DNA from: Metabacillus sediminilitoris
Lineage (GTDB): Bacteria > Bacillota > Bacilli > Bacillales > Bacillaceae
NCBI RefSeq assembly: GCF_009720625.1
Contig: NZ_CP046266.1
Location: 629,501-693,500, forward strand
Reading direction: 5' to 3'
Length of the DNA stretch: 64,000 nt
The notes below the pieces were generated by a model. The model saw only the letters and a program-made list of their open reading frames with translations. It made no database searches and was not told where the DNA came from. The translations under genes and the position numbers were made by a program. Below, piece after piece: positions 36,280 through 46,307 of this stretch; within the stretch, counting starts at the first letter, position 1, and the number at the start of each line of letters is the position of its first letter.

Positions 36280-37830
36280 TTGAAGGCTGGGGAACTTTGC
36301 AGAACGATCATTGTAGACGATGAAATATTAATTAGACAAGGAATTAAGCATTATATAAATTGGGAGCAAGAAGGTTTTCAAATTGTAGGCGAAGCATCAA
36401 ATGGTCAAGAAGCACTGGAATTAATTGAATTAACAAGCCCGCATATTATTCTCACAGATATTGTCATGCCAATCATGGATGGGGAAGAATTAACGAGAAT
36501 TGTAAAAACGAAATATCCTCATATTGAAATCATTATACTAAGTAGTTTTGGAGAGTTTGACTATGTTCGCTCTACCTTTCAAAGTGGTGCTGTTGATTAT
36601 ATATTAAAGCCGAAGCTTAATGCTCAGGGGCTGTTAAAAGTATTAAGAACTGCAGCAAGTAGAATTCCTTCAATACAATTGGTTAATAAGGAGTTAGAAA
36701 ACACTTTAACTGTTGGACAAATCATTGAAAAGCTCATATCAGGTTATGATGCAGACGATCATTCAGAGTTAATTTTGAAAGCCTTCCCAAATAGATATTT
36801 CTGTTTATTAGGGGTTGATTATAAGCGTCATCCTTCTAAAGGAAACGTAGAATATGTAGCTAATATAAACAAGAATATCACAAAAGCAATCGAGAAAAAC
36901 TTAGATCATGTTGTCCACTATTCTTTTACTGCTGAACAAAGTGTAAATGTCTTCCTTATTAATATAAATAAAGATCAAATTCCGCTAGTCATTGATCTTG
37001 CCAATCAAATTTCAGATTCGGAGCCTTACATTGGATTTGTACTTAGTGAAGAATTCACGGATTTTTCCAAAGTAGGAATGGTCTACAAAGAAAGTTTAAA
37101 AAAATTGCTGCAATACCTTTATTATTTGCCAAATCAACAAATATTGACCCAACAAGCTTTGCCAAAGGATTCTCCTAAATGTTCCCCTTTTAATTTGGAT
37201 CGATTTACGAATGAATTTATGCATAAACGTTTTGATTCTGCATTTAGTTATTTAGTGGATCATGTTACTGAATTATCAGGGTGTTTTACGACAGATATTT
37301 TTGAATATAAATCTTTTTTTGGAAACATTATTTTTAATATCACCATTCTTCTTAGTAACTTAGGTTATGAAGTAAAAGAATTAGAAGATGCTAGGTATAT
37401 CTATTTTAATTCTATTGAGGAATCTAGTACTGCTGATGAAGCAGTCAAACTATTAAACCTTTTTATAGAAGAGTCAAAAAAATGTATTTTATCTAACCGC
37501 AGCCATTTAGACAATTCGAATATAAAGATGATCCTGCAATATATTGATGAACATTTTGCAGAACCGCTCAGCCTTACAGGTGTTGCAAAGCATTTTCATT
37601 TTAATCCTTCTTATTTATCAAATTACTTTGCTACTCATAATAATGAAGGGTTCATTGAATATTTAAATAAAATCCGCATCGAAGAAGCTTCTAAATTACT
37701 AATTAATGACACAATAACAATCTCTAAAATAAGCGAGATTGTTGGATATTCTGATCACAGTTATTTTTGTAAAGTTTTTAAGAAAATAAAGGGGTTGTCC
37801 CCTAGTCAATATAGAAGAAAAAATATATGA
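36280..37830 (+). CDS. Response regulator, YesN/AraC type (galactoside locus)
   Basis: A 516-residue regulator. Receiver domain at residues 8-130 with acidic DDE (13-15), phospho-acceptor Asp60 in LTDIVMP and Lys in YILKPK; a variable middle; and a C-terminal AraC DNA-binding domain (LSLTGVAKHFHFNPSYLSNYF, ISEIVGYSDHSYFCKVFKK). TTG start after GGAGGG. It precedes its kinase by 20 bases, the reverse of the order in the 21-24 kb system. It probably activates the galactoside importer and hydrolase genes downstream. Confidence 0.92.
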   Translation: MKAGELCRTIIVDDEILIRQGIKHYINWEQEGFQIVGEASNGQEALELIELTSPHIILTDIVMPIMDGEELTRIVKTKYPHIEIIILSSFGEFDYVRSTFQSGAVDYILKPKLNAQGLLKVLRTAASRIPSIQLVNKELENTLTVGQIIEKLISGYDADDHSELILKAFPNRYFCLLGVDYKRHPSKGNVEYVANINKNITKAIEKNLDHVVHYSFTAEQSVNVFLININKDQIPLVIDLANQISDSEPYIGFVLSEEFTDFSKVGMVYKESLKKLLQYLYYLPNQQILTQQALPKDSPKCSPFNLDRFTNEFMHKRFDSAFSYLVDHVTELSGCFTTDIFEYKSFFGNIIFNITILLSNLGYEVKELEDARYIYFNSIEESSTADEAVKLLNLFIEESKKCILSNRSHLDNSNIKMILQYIDEHFAEPLSLTGVAKHFHFNPSYLSNYFATHNNEGFIEYLNKIRIEEASKLLINDTITISKISEIVGYSDHSYFCKVFKKIKGLSPSQYRRKNI

Positions 37831-37850
37831 ATTAAGCGATGTGATAGATT

Positions 37851-39614
37851 ATGAAATTTTTACAGGATCACTTTAAGCATAATGGATTATTCATCATTAT
37901 GTTTCTTATAACAGTTATTAGTATCATAACTGTTTCAGTTATTATCACCTGGACAACCTTTCGGATGTCTGAGCGATTCTTTATCGATAAATTTAGTATC
38001 ACAAACGCAAAAGTTATGAATCAAATTATAGACCGTTTTGAATCATTTCATTATTCTGTTGTCATTGCCTCAAATAATCTTTTGCAAAGTGGAACAATAA
38101 AGAATATTCTTACTGAGGAACAATCCAATAGGGAGAAAATGAACGCTTATTTTAATATAAAACAGCAAATGAAGCGCGTAAAATCGAATGTGGATGCATA
38201 TGAAATAGGAATTATTGTTACTGGAATTAATGGGATAAGCTACTCTACAAATAGAACGTACTGGCCAATTACGGATCAGGAGTTAAGAGGCAATGATATT
38301 ACGCGACATACGCTTAAAGAACCTAAGCGGCTTATGTATCAATATGACTTTCGTCAAGATCTTGGGGAAACGACAGAGGATGAACAGTTTATTGTCGCAT
38401 CAAAGGCGTTAATGGAACGAATTTCAGGTAATGTATATGGCGCCATGTATTTTGCCATTCAAGAAAAGGAATTTAGAAAGTTTTATAACAGCTATACAAG
38501 TCCTGGTAATAATGTTTTTGTACTAGACAAATCTGGAGTCATCGTATCAAGTAACCAGACGAAGTTAATCGGTCAAAAAGCAGAAGAACTATTGAGCTAT
38601 GCGAAAGAAAGGAAAGAGGATTCAAATAATTACCTTACTGGAAAATTCATGGGACAGGAACAGATTATATTTGTAGAGTATCTTCCGTCTTTTGATATGT
38701 ATTTGTTTAATTTGATTGATAAGAAGACTGCAATTGGTGACTTAATAGATAAGAAGGCTATTTTCATGATTTCGATGGGAATCGTTATTATAGCGCTTAT
38801 TATTGTTTTTTTTATCTCAAGAAGATTGACGAATTCGTTATCGAGATTAGTAAAGCAGATTGCGAATGCTTCCAAATATGATTTTGATCAATATGTATCT
38901 GTATCAGGAACATATGAAACAAGGCAAATCGGAAAAGCCTTTAACTCAATGCTTGATGAACTCCATGATTATGTGGAGAAGCTCGTGTTATCCCAAAAAC
39001 AAAAACGCAATGCCGAACTTGCTGCATTACAACAACAAATAAATCCTCATTTTTTATACAACACTCTTACTTCTATAAAATTCTTGGTTCAACAAGGAGG
39101 CAAAGAAGAGGCTGATGAAACAATAAATTCGTTGATTTCTTTGCTGCAGAATACAATTGGAAATGGCAGCGAAACCATTTCTGTTAAACAGGAAATTGAT
39201 AATTTAAAAAATTATGTGTTAATTAATCAAAAACGCTATGGAGATCGGATTAAAGTGAATTATTTCATTGCACCAGATTGCATGGAATATCACATACCTA
39301 AACTGATCCTGCAACCTTTTATCGAAAATTCATTCTTTCATGCATTTAACCGTAAAGCAGAGGGGTGTATAAATGTACTTGTTTGGAACGAAAAAGATAC
39401 ATTGATTTGTGAAGTATTTGACAACGGCGATGGAATGAAATCTGTATTAGGTGATCATCTACCAAATACAAACCGGAAACAACAGCATTTCACAGGAATT
39501 GGTGTCCGTAATGTTCATGAACGAATCCAGCTAATCTACGGTGAGGAGTATGGAGTGGAAATATCGAGCGAACTTGGAAAGGGTACAAAAATTAGAATCA
39601 CAATACCGTGTTAA
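37851..39614 (+). CDS. Sensor histidine kinase, YesM type (galactoside locus)
   Basis: A 587-residue kinase: membrane helix at residues 13-35, an extracellular ligand domain of ~265 residues (dCACHE-like, with YQYDFRQDLG and FVLDKSGVIVSSN), second helix at 303-325, HAMP, His_kinase domain with His400 in INPHFLYNTL, and HATPase (LILQPFIENSFFHAF, DNGDGM, GIGVRNVHERIQ). It is cotranscribed with the regulator before it. Sensing of galactosides is inferred from the neighbouring genes. Confidence 0.92.
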   Translation: MKFLQDHFKHNGLFIIMFLITVISIITVSVIITWTTFRMSERFFIDKFSITNAKVMNQIIDRFESFHYSVVIASNNLLQSGTIKNILTEEQSNREKMNAYFNIKQQMKRVKSNVDAYEIGIIVTGINGISYSTNRTYWPITDQELRGNDITRHTLKEPKRLMYQYDFRQDLGETTEDEQFIVASKALMERISGNVYGAMYFAIQEKEFRKFYNSYTSPGNNVFVLDKSGVIVSSNQTKLIGQKAEELLSYAKERKEDSNNYLTGKFMGQEQIIFVEYLPSFDMYLFNLIDKKTAIGDLIDKKAIFMISMGIVIIALIIVFFISRRLTNSLSRLVKQIANASKYDFDQYVSVSGTYETRQIGKAFNSMLDELHDYVEKLVLSQKQKRNAELAALQQQINPHFLYNTLTSIKFLVQQGGKEEADETINSLISLLQNTIGNGSETISVKQEIDNLKNYVLINQKRYGDRIKVNYFIAPDCMEYHIPKLILQPFIENSFFHAFNRKAEGCINVLVWNEKDTLICEVFDNGDGMKSVLGDHLPNTNRKQQHFTGIGVRNVHERIQLIYGEEYGVEISSELGKGTKIRITIPC

Positions 39615-39760
39615 CGCTAGAAAAAATTTTTCTAATTTCTAAAGAAAGTACAAATCCAGAAAAAAGAAAGCGTATTCAAGACACAAAGAAAAAACAAATT
39701 TAGAAAAATATCTTCCTAACAGGAAGCCCCAATCAGATGCTAACATTATCTTTGTAAGAT

Positions 39761-39774
39761 AGACAGCGCTTACA
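39761..39774 (+). promoter_or_regulatory. CcpA-type cre site of the galactoside operon
   Basis: AGACAGCGCTTACA matches the cre consensus at 12 of 14 positions. It lies 31 bp before the binding-protein start, fitting glucose repression of galactoside use. Confidence 0.6.
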
Positions 39775-39804
39775 GAGAGGTAAATATAAATGAGGGGGAT
39801 TACG

Positions 39805-41091
39805 ATGAAGAAAGTATTTGTCTTATTTTTAGTTAGTATATTTTTGTTAACTGCATGTTCTGCTGGATCAAAAGAAAAACAATCAGCAGAAACAGCAGAT
39901 TCAAACGAAATAACAGTCTGGGCTTGGGATCCAAACTTTAATATTAAAGCGATGGAATTGGCTAAAGAAGCTTATCAAGGGGAAAATTCAGAAGTTGATA
40001 TAAAGATTATAGAAAATGCTCAAGATGATATCATTCAGAAGCTAAATACTAGCTTAAGCTCAGGAACGACAAAGGGATTACCAAACATCGTTTTGATTGA
40101 AGATTATCGTGCTCAAAGTTTTCTTCAAGCTTATCCTGACTCATTCCATGAGTTAACAGATGCATTTAATACTGAAGATTTTGCTCAATATAAAATTGCT
40201 CCAACTAGTGTAGATGGAAAGAATTATGGGCTTCCGTTCGATACCGGAGTAACTGGTTTATACGTTAGAACGGATTATTTAGAAGAAGCTGGTTATACAG
40301 TTGATGATTTGAAAAATATTGATTGGGAAAAGTACATTGAAATTGGTAAAAAAGTAAAAGAAGTGACAGGTAAACAAATGTTAACACTTGACCCGAATGA
40401 CCTTGGGCAAATTCGTATGATGATACAGTCTAGTGGTTCATGGTATTTGAAGGAAGACGGAGTTACACCTAACTTAGCCGGTAATGAGTCTCTTAAGAAA
40501 GCATTCGAAGTATACAAAGAGATTTTAGATGCAGATATCGTGTCACCAGTGTCTGACTGGAGTCAATTCTTAGCAGCGTTTAATAGTGGAGAAGTTACTT
40601 CAGTTCCAACAGGTAACTGGATTACACCTTCTATAAAGGCTGAAGCATCTCAATCTGGAAAGTGGGCAGTTGTGCCATTTCCTAAGCTTCCTGGTATCGA
40701 AGGTTCTGTAAATGCATCAAACTTAGGCGGTAGCTCATGGTATGTTCTTGATGTTCCAGGTAAAGAAAATGCTGTTGATTTCCTGGCAAAAACATTTGGG
40801 TCAAATGCTGACCTGTATCAGGATCTTGTGACTGAGATTGGTGCAATTGGAAGCTATACACCAGCTGCAAAAGGTGAAGCATATATAGCTGCTGATGAAT
40901 TCTTTGGAGGCCAAAAAATTATTTCTGACTTCTCAGCATGGACTGAACAGATCCCTCAAGTAAACTATGGCTTGCATACTTATGCAATTGAAGACATCTT
41001 AGTTGTTGAAATGCAAAATTACCTTAGTGGCAAAGAGATTGACAAAGTATTAGAAGATGCTCAAAAGCAAGCAGAAGCACAAATAAAATAA
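39805..41091 (+). CDS. Sugar-binding lipoprotein, galactoside importer
   Basis: A 428-residue extracellular binding protein (family 1, CUT1) with a signal peptide ending in the lipobox LTAC. Further marks: ITVWAWDPNFNIKAMELA near the N-terminus, GLPFDTGVTGLYVRTDYLEEAGY, and GSSWYVLDVPGKENAVDFL. ATG at 39805 follows GAGGGGG; the ATG five codons upstream overlaps it. The two permeases and both galactosidases follow, so the ligand is probably an oligosaccharide with galactosyl ends. A repeat element of 153 bp separates it from the permeases. Confidence 0.9.
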   Translation: MKKVFVLFLVSIFLLTACSAGSKEKQSAETADSNEITVWAWDPNFNIKAMELAKEAYQGENSEVDIKIIENAQDDIIQKLNTSLSSGTTKGLPNIVLIEDYRAQSFLQAYPDSFHELTDAFNTEDFAQYKIAPTSVDGKNYGLPFDTGVTGLYVRTDYLEEAGYTVDDLKNIDWEKYIEIGKKVKEVTGKQMLTLDPNDLGQIRMMIQSSGSWYLKEDGVTPNLAGNESLKKAFEVYKEILDADIVSPVSDWSQFLAAFNSGEVTSVPTGNWITPSIKAEASQSGKWAVVPFPKLPGIEGSVNASNLGGSSWYVLDVPGKENAVDFLAKTFGSNADLYQDLVTEIGAIGSYTPAAKGEAYIAADEFFGGQKIISDFSAWTEQIPQVNYGLHTYAIEDILVVEMQNYLSGKEIDKVLEDAQKQAEAQIK

Positions 41092-41162
41092 TTACCAAGC
41101 TATTACTCTTACTATATTTAGATGAATATACTAAGAGATTAAAGCCTCGGGACTCTCAAAAA

Positions 41163-41208
41163 CGGAGCTATTAAATGCATCAGGTGAGAAGCTCCGAGGT
41201 GTTTTTAT
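41163..41208 (+). terminator. Hairpin after the binding-protein gene
   Basis: CGGAGCT (41163-41169) pairs with AGCTCCG (41190-41196); CCTCGG/CCGAGG lies outside it, and T5 follows at 41202. It would lower downstream expression relative to the binding protein. Confidence 0.5.
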
Positions 41209-41210
41209 TC

Positions 41211-41363
41211 ACATTAACGGGCAGTAACATCCATCTAGCTTAGTTTCCGTCAGACAAAGAAGCATGGTGAAGATAATTGATCGCACATGACCGACAGATG
41301 ACAAAACTTGCAAGTTAGATGAAAGCCACAGGCAGTGGCGTACTAAGTATGATAAGTCTCGCT
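41211..41363 (-). repeat. Dispersed element related to the prkA-yhbH repeats
   Basis: Read on the minus strand it begins AGCGAGACTTATC and ends ACTGCCCGTTAATGTG, the same words that bound the inner part of the 147-bp repeats at 32.6-33.1 kb. The interior is different and longer. A small hairpin GCCAC/GTGGC lies near 41324-41338. It sits inside an operon. Confidence 0.7.
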
Positions 41364-41392
41364 TTATTTAGATGGTTAGGAGTTGAACTGAA

Positions 41393-42313
41393 TTGATTAC
41401 AGCAAAAACAAATCCGAACATCCAAACAGCAAAATTCATTAAAAATAATCGTTTGAAAAATGTTGTAATTGGTTGGTCTTTTGTTATAGTCGCAACATTG
41501 ATGATTTGCTTATTTTATTTTTACCCGATGATTCAGGCGTTAATTATGTCCTTTCAATCAGGTACTGGAACGAATTTGACTTTTAACGGATTCGATAATT
41601 ATCTTCGTTTATTTCAAGACCCAACGTTCATTGCTGCTGTAAAAAACACAGTGGTTTATCTTATCGTTCAAGTGCCGGTTATGATTTTACTAGCCTTGTT
41701 TTTATCTGTTTTATTAAATAATCCAAAACTAAGATTTAAAGGGTTTTTTCGTACCGCAATATTTTTACCATGTGTCACATCGCTTGTGGCATATTCGGTC
41801 ATTTTTAAGTATTTGTTTGGTGCAGATGGCTTGATTAACATGATGTTACTAAAAGTAAATCTTATTACAGAACCAATTCAGTGGCTTACAGATCCTTTCT
41901 GGGCAAAAATAGCCATTATTGTGGCAATCACTTGGCGTTGGACAGGTTATAATATGATTTTTTATCTATCATCCCTGCAAAATATCGATCATTCCATATA
42001 CGAAGCAGCAAAAATGGATGGAGCATCAGCATTTCAGCAATTCTTTAAAATTACGATTCCTATGTTAAAGCCAATCATTTTATTCACTTCAATAACGTCA
42101 ACAATTGGAACTCTTCAGCTGTTTGACGAAGTAATGAATATTACACAAGGTGGACCGGGGAACTCGACAATTACGATTTCACAATATATTTATAATCTCT
42201 CCTTCAAATATACACCTGACTTTGGCTATGCGGCTACAGTCTCATACGCTATTGTCATAATGATTGTTATCTTCTCAATTATTCAGTTTAAAGTGGCAGG
42301 TGATAAGAAATGA
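41393..42313 (+). CDS. Galactoside ABC transporter permease (MalF type)
   Basis: A 306-residue CUT1 permease with six membrane helices and the coupling loop YEAAKMDGASAFQQFFKITI near residue 205. The TTG start lies ten bases after GGAG. It overlaps the next permease by four bases (ATGA). It pairs with the following gene and the binding protein at 39805; as with the other importer, no ATPase gene is present. Confidence 0.9.
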   Translation: MITAKTNPNIQTAKFIKNNRLKNVVIGWSFVIVATLMICLFYFYPMIQALIMSFQSGTGTNLTFNGFDNYLRLFQDPTFIAAVKNTVVYLIVQVPVMILLALFLSVLLNNPKLRFKGFFRTAIFLPCVTSLVAYSVIFKYLFGADGLINMMLLKVNLITEPIQWLTDPFWAKIAIIVAITWRWTGYNMIFYLSSLQNIDHSIYEAAKMDGASAFQQFFKITIPMLKPIILFTSITSTIGTLQLFDEVMNITQGGPGNSTITISQYIYNLSFKYTPDFGYAATVSYAIVIMIVIFSIIQFKVAGDKK

Positions 42314-43134
42314 GTAACCTTAAACGAGTTGTAAGTTATATTGTTTTAACTTTGGCTACCATCATCTCCGTTTTTCCATTTTTATGGATGATTGTTAGTG
42401 CAACGAACAAATCAGTAGACGTCACAAAGGGTAAATTATTACCAGGAAGCCACTTTGTGGAAAACTTTAACAATCTCATAGAGACGGTAAATCTAATTCC
42501 TGCATTAATGAATTCAGCAAAGATTTCCATTACTACAACGATTCTTTCATTATTAATAGCATCTTTAGCAGGCTATGGATTTGAAATCTATAAAAGCAAG
42601 TCAAAGGATATCGTTTTCAATATTTTACTCATTTCGATGATGATTCCTTTTGCAGCATTAATGGTACCACTATTCCGTTTATTTGGGACTATATCACAAA
42701 CAGTACCCTTTTTTGGAATCGATACACTAACTGCAGCTGTTCTACCGTCAGTTACAACAGCATTTCTCATTTTTTTCTTTAGACAAAGTACAAAGATGTT
42801 CCCGAAAGACATTCTAGAGGCAGGTAGAATAGATGGGTTAAGTGAATTAGGTGTTTTCTTTAGAATTTATGTTCCTACAATGAAAACAACGTATGCAGCT
42901 GCTGCCATTATTACGTTTATGGCTAGTTGGAATAATTATTTATGGCCGCTTGTTGTCTTGCAATCTCCAGAGAATCAAACGATACCATTGCTTATCTCAA
43001 ATCTTGGATCAAGTTATTCTCCGGATTTCGGGATCATTATGACAGCGATTGTAATAGCAACTTTACCTGCGGCACTTATATTCTTTATTATGCAAAAGCA
43101 TTTCGTTGCAGGCATGATGGGTTCTGTTAAATAG
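42310..43134 (+). CDS. Galactoside ABC transporter permease (MalG type)
   Basis: A 274-residue CUT1 permease, six membrane helices, with the coupling motif DILEAGRIDGLSELGVFFRI near residue 160 and the C-terminal QKHFVAGMMGSVK ending common in this family. ATGA overlap with the preceding permease gives translational coupling. The beta-galactosidase gene begins 28 bases later, with no terminator between. Confidence 0.92.
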   Translation: MSNLKRVVSYIVLTLATIISVFPFLWMIVSATNKSVDVTKGKLLPGSHFVENFNNLIETVNLIPALMNSAKISITTTILSLLIASLAGYGFEIYKSKSKDIVFNILLISMMIPFAALMVPLFRLFGTISQTVPFFGIDTLTAAVLPSVTTAFLIFFFRQSTKMFPKDILEAGRIDGLSELGVFFRIYVPTMKTTYAAAAIITFMASWNNYLWPLVVLQSPENQTIPLLISNLGSSYSPDFGIIMTAIVIATLPAALIFFIMQKHFVAGMMGSVK

Positions 43135-43162
43135 TGTTACAAGATTGCTATAGAAAGGATGC

Positions 43163-46100
43163 ATGACAATAATGGCAAAAACTCCAGATATTAATTGGCT
43201 TACAGATGTGAATGTGTTTGCAGTAAATCGACTTCAAGCACATTCCGATCATCTGTACTATGACTCAATAGATGAGGCAAGAAATGCCAATCCTATGAAT
43301 ATGAGACATGACTTGAACGGAAACTGGAAATTTAACTATGCAATTAATCCGAATAACCGTCCAGAACATTTTTACCAAGTTGACTTTGAATGTGCAGGAT
43401 GGGGCGATATTACTGTACCGGGACATATTCAATTACAAGGTTATGGACAACCGCAATATGTAAATACAATGTATCCATGGGACGGTCATAATGATATCCG
43501 TCCTCCCGAAATTCCGACAGACCATAATCCGGTAGGCAGCTATGTAAAGTTTTTTCATGTACCGAACAAGATGAAAAATAAACCTGTTTATATTTCATTT
43601 CAAGGTGTAGAGTCTGCGTTCTTTGTGTGGTTAAATGGTGAATTTGTTGGTTACAGTGAAGATAGCTTCACACCATCCGAATTTGAGCTTACACCTTTTC
43701 TAAATGATGGAGAAAATAAGCTAGCTGTTGAGGTATACCAACGTAGTACAGGTAGTTGGCTTGAAGACCAGGATTTCTGGCGATTCTCTGGGATTTTTCG
43801 GGATGTATATCTATACACTGTCCCTGAAATTCATGCTTATGATGTTCATATACATGCAGAATTAGATTCATCTTTTTCGATCGGTTCACTTAAAGCGGAT
43901 CTTAAATTCCTATCTTCTACACCAAAGAATTCAAAGGTCATTGCAGAATTATACGATGCAAATAATAGGTTAATAGCAACTGAAAAAGATAACTTGGGAG
44001 AGAATGACTGTTCCCTTTCTATGGTAGTAGATAATCCGGAGCTATGGAGCGCTGAACATCCTTACTTATATAAGCTCTACATTCAACTATATAACGATTC
44101 AGGTAATTTAATAGAAGTCATTCCACAGAAAGTCGGCTTTAGAAGGTTTGAACTTGTAGACAAGATTATGAAGATAAATGGAAAACGTATTGTTTTTAAA
44201 GGTGTGAATCGCCATGAATTTAATTGCCGGACTGGTCGATCGATTACCAAGGAAGATATGCTGTGGGATATCAAAACATTGAAGCGTCATAATATTAACG
44301 CAGTACGTACTTCTCATTACCCGAATCAAAGCTATTGGTATGAGTTATGTGATGAATATGGGATTTATGTTATTGATGAAATGAATTTGGAGACTCATGG
44401 TTCGTGGCAAAAGATGGGGGCAGTTGAACCTTCATGGAATATCCCCGGAAATAAGCCGGAATGGCAGAACATAGTATTGGATCGAGCAATATCGATGTTT
44501 GAAAGGGACAAAAATCACCCTTCTATCCTTATATGGTCATGTGGGAATGAATCATATGCTGGTGAGGTGATTCTAAATGTGACGCGATACTTCAAATCAG
44601 TTGATTCAAGCCGTCTCGTCCATTATGAGGGTGTATTCCATAACCGTGAATATAATGATACAAGCGATATGGAAAGCCGCATGTATGCAAAACCGGTAGA
44701 TATTGAAAAATATTTAACGGAAAATCCAGAAAAACCGTATATTAGCTGTGAATATATGCATGCAATGGGTAATTCACTAGGCGGAATGTATAAATACACA
44801 GATCTAGAGACGAAATTTCCAATGTATCAAGGCGGCTTCATTTGGGATTATATTGATCAATCAATTATGAAGAAAGACCGATTTGGGGTGGAATATTTAG
44901 CCTACGGGGGCGATTTTGGCGATCGTCCAACAGACTATGGATTTTGTACAAATGGCATAGTATATGCAAATCGAGAATTATCCCCTAAGATGCAAGAAGT
45001 TAAGTTTTTATACCAAAACGTTAAGCTTAACGCTGATCGATCAGGTGTATCAATTACAAATGAAAATCTTTTCACTGATACATCTGATTATGTATTGAAA
45101 TATACCCTTTTCTTGGATGGAAAGAACCTCTATCAAAACAAGCTTACTCTTAATGTAGGGCCGTTAAGTAAGGATAGAGTAGAATTTGATATTCCGAGTC
45201 ATTTGATACAAGATGCGGGCGAGTATTGCATACACGTTTCTTTTAAGCTTAAGGAGAATATGCTTTGGGCAAAAGAAGGGTATGAGGTTGCTTTTGGACA
45301 GTATGTGTTTAAGAGAAGCGATAAAAAGACAGAAGCAGACAAATCTATAGGTGATTTACGTGTTGTAAAAGGTGATGTAAACATTGGCATACATGGCAGG
45401 GATTTCACCGTCATGTTCTCCAAGCAGGCAGGAAGCCTTACTTCCTTAAACTATGCGGGAAGAGAAATGATTGAGAATCCTCCTGTACCTTTATTTTGGA
45501 GGGCTACTACAGATAATGACAGGGGCTATTCACAGGATTTCCATTCTGGTTGCTGGTTTGCTGCAAGCCTTGCACGCAAATGTGTTGGAATTGATGTTTT
45601 GGAAGAGAAAGAGTTTGTTAGTGTTGCTTTTACTTATAAATTTTCAATTAGCAATGATGTAGTGGTGACAATAAAATATTTTGTTTACCCAGATGGAAAT
45701 ATACGTGTCAAATCTGTTTATCATGGAGCGGAAGGTCTTCCTCAAATGCCGATTTTTGCAGTATCATTCAAGATTCCAGCAAAGTATGATCAACTTGAAT
45801 GGTTTGCGATGGGTCCAGAAGAGAATTATTCTGATCGGTCAATGGGGGCAAGATTAGGTATTTTTAAAAACCAAGTATCCGATAATGTGTCAGGATACGT
45901 CAAGCCGCAAGAATCAGGTAACCGAACAGGCGTAAGAAGAGTAAGCCTGATTAGCAAAGGTGGTAACGGAATAAAAATTTCAGCTGTTGCCGATCCATTT
46001 GAATGTACAATTTCACCATATACAGCTTTCGAGCTTGAAAATGCCCAACATCATTATGAACTACCTAATGTACATTATACTGTTGTTACAGTTGCAGGCA

Positions 46101-46210
46101 GGCAAATGGGCGTTGGCGGTGATGATAGTTGGGGAGCTCCGGTTCACGATGAACACCTTATTAATGCTGATAACGATATGGAATTTGAATTTATGATTCA
46201 ACGGATATAA
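43163..46210 (+). CDS. lacZ: Beta-galactosidase, GH2 (LacZ type)
   Basis: A 1015-residue glycoside hydrolase family 2 enzyme, close to the length of E. coli LacZ. Sugar-binding and immunoglobulin-like domains precede the TIM barrel. The acid/base Glu463 lies in WSCGNES and the nucleophile Glu530 in ISCEYMHAMGN; the C-terminal part is a beta-galactosidase small-chain-like domain (QLEWFAMGPEENYSDR). No signal peptide, so it acts in the cytoplasm on imported beta-galactosides. The ATG at 43163 is close behind AAAGGAT; an ATG at 43172 is an alternative. Last gene before a strong terminator. Confidence 0.95.
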   Translation: MTIMAKTPDINWLTDVNVFAVNRLQAHSDHLYYDSIDEARNANPMNMRHDLNGNWKFNYAINPNNRPEHFYQVDFECAGWGDITVPGHIQLQGYGQPQYVNTMYPWDGHNDIRPPEIPTDHNPVGSYVKFFHVPNKMKNKPVYISFQGVESAFFVWLNGEFVGYSEDSFTPSEFELTPFLNDGENKLAVEVYQRSTGSWLEDQDFWRFSGIFRDVYLYTVPEIHAYDVHIHAELDSSFSIGSLKADLKFLSSTPKNSKVIAELYDANNRLIATEKDNLGENDCSLSMVVDNPELWSAEHPYLYKLYIQLYNDSGNLIEVIPQKVGFRRFELVDKIMKINGKRIVFKGVNRHEFNCRTGRSITKEDMLWDIKTLKRHNINAVRTSHYPNQSYWYELCDEYGIYVIDEMNLETHGSWQKMGAVEPSWNIPGNKPEWQNIVLDRAISMFERDKNHPSILIWSCGNESYAGEVILNVTRYFKSVDSSRLVHYEGVFHNREYNDTSDMESRMYAKPVDIEKYLTENPEKPYISCEYMHAMGNSLGGMYKYTDLETKFPMYQGGFIWDYIDQSIMKKDRFGVEYLAYGGDFGDRPTDYGFCTNGIVYANRELSPKMQEVKFLYQNVKLNADRSGVSITNENLFTDTSDYVLKYTLFLDGKNLYQNKLTLNVGPLSKDRVEFDIPSHLIQDAGEYCIHVSFKLKENMLWAKEGYEVAFGQYVFKRSDKKTEADKSIGDLRVVKGDVNIGIHGRDFTVMFSKQAGSLTSLNYAGREMIENPPVPLFWRATTDNDRGYSQDFHSGCWFAASLARKCVGIDVLEEKEFVSVAFTYKFSISNDVVVTIKYFVYPDGNIRVKSVYHGAEGLPQMPIFAVSFKIPAKYDQLEWFAMGPEENYSDRSMGARLGIFKNQVSDNVSGYVKPQESGNRTGVRRVSLISKGGNGIKISAVADPFECTISPYTAFELENAQHHYELPNVHYTVVTVAGRQMGVGGDDSWGAPVHDEHLINADNDMEFEFMIQRI

Positions 46211-46241
46211 GTGGAAAATGAAAAAAGGATATGGAGTAGTT

Positions 46242-46288
46242 AAAGAGCTTGAAACTTACAAGCTCTTTCCTATTTTATTTTTTTATAA
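46242..46288 (+). terminator. Terminator after lacZ
   Basis: A perfect 10-bp stem, AAAGAGCTTG and complement, with a 7-base loop and T-rich tail. Expression of the alpha-galactosidase then needs read-through or its own promoter. Confidence 0.85.
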
Positions 46289-46307
46289 GTAAAGGAGTTA
46301 AATATAC

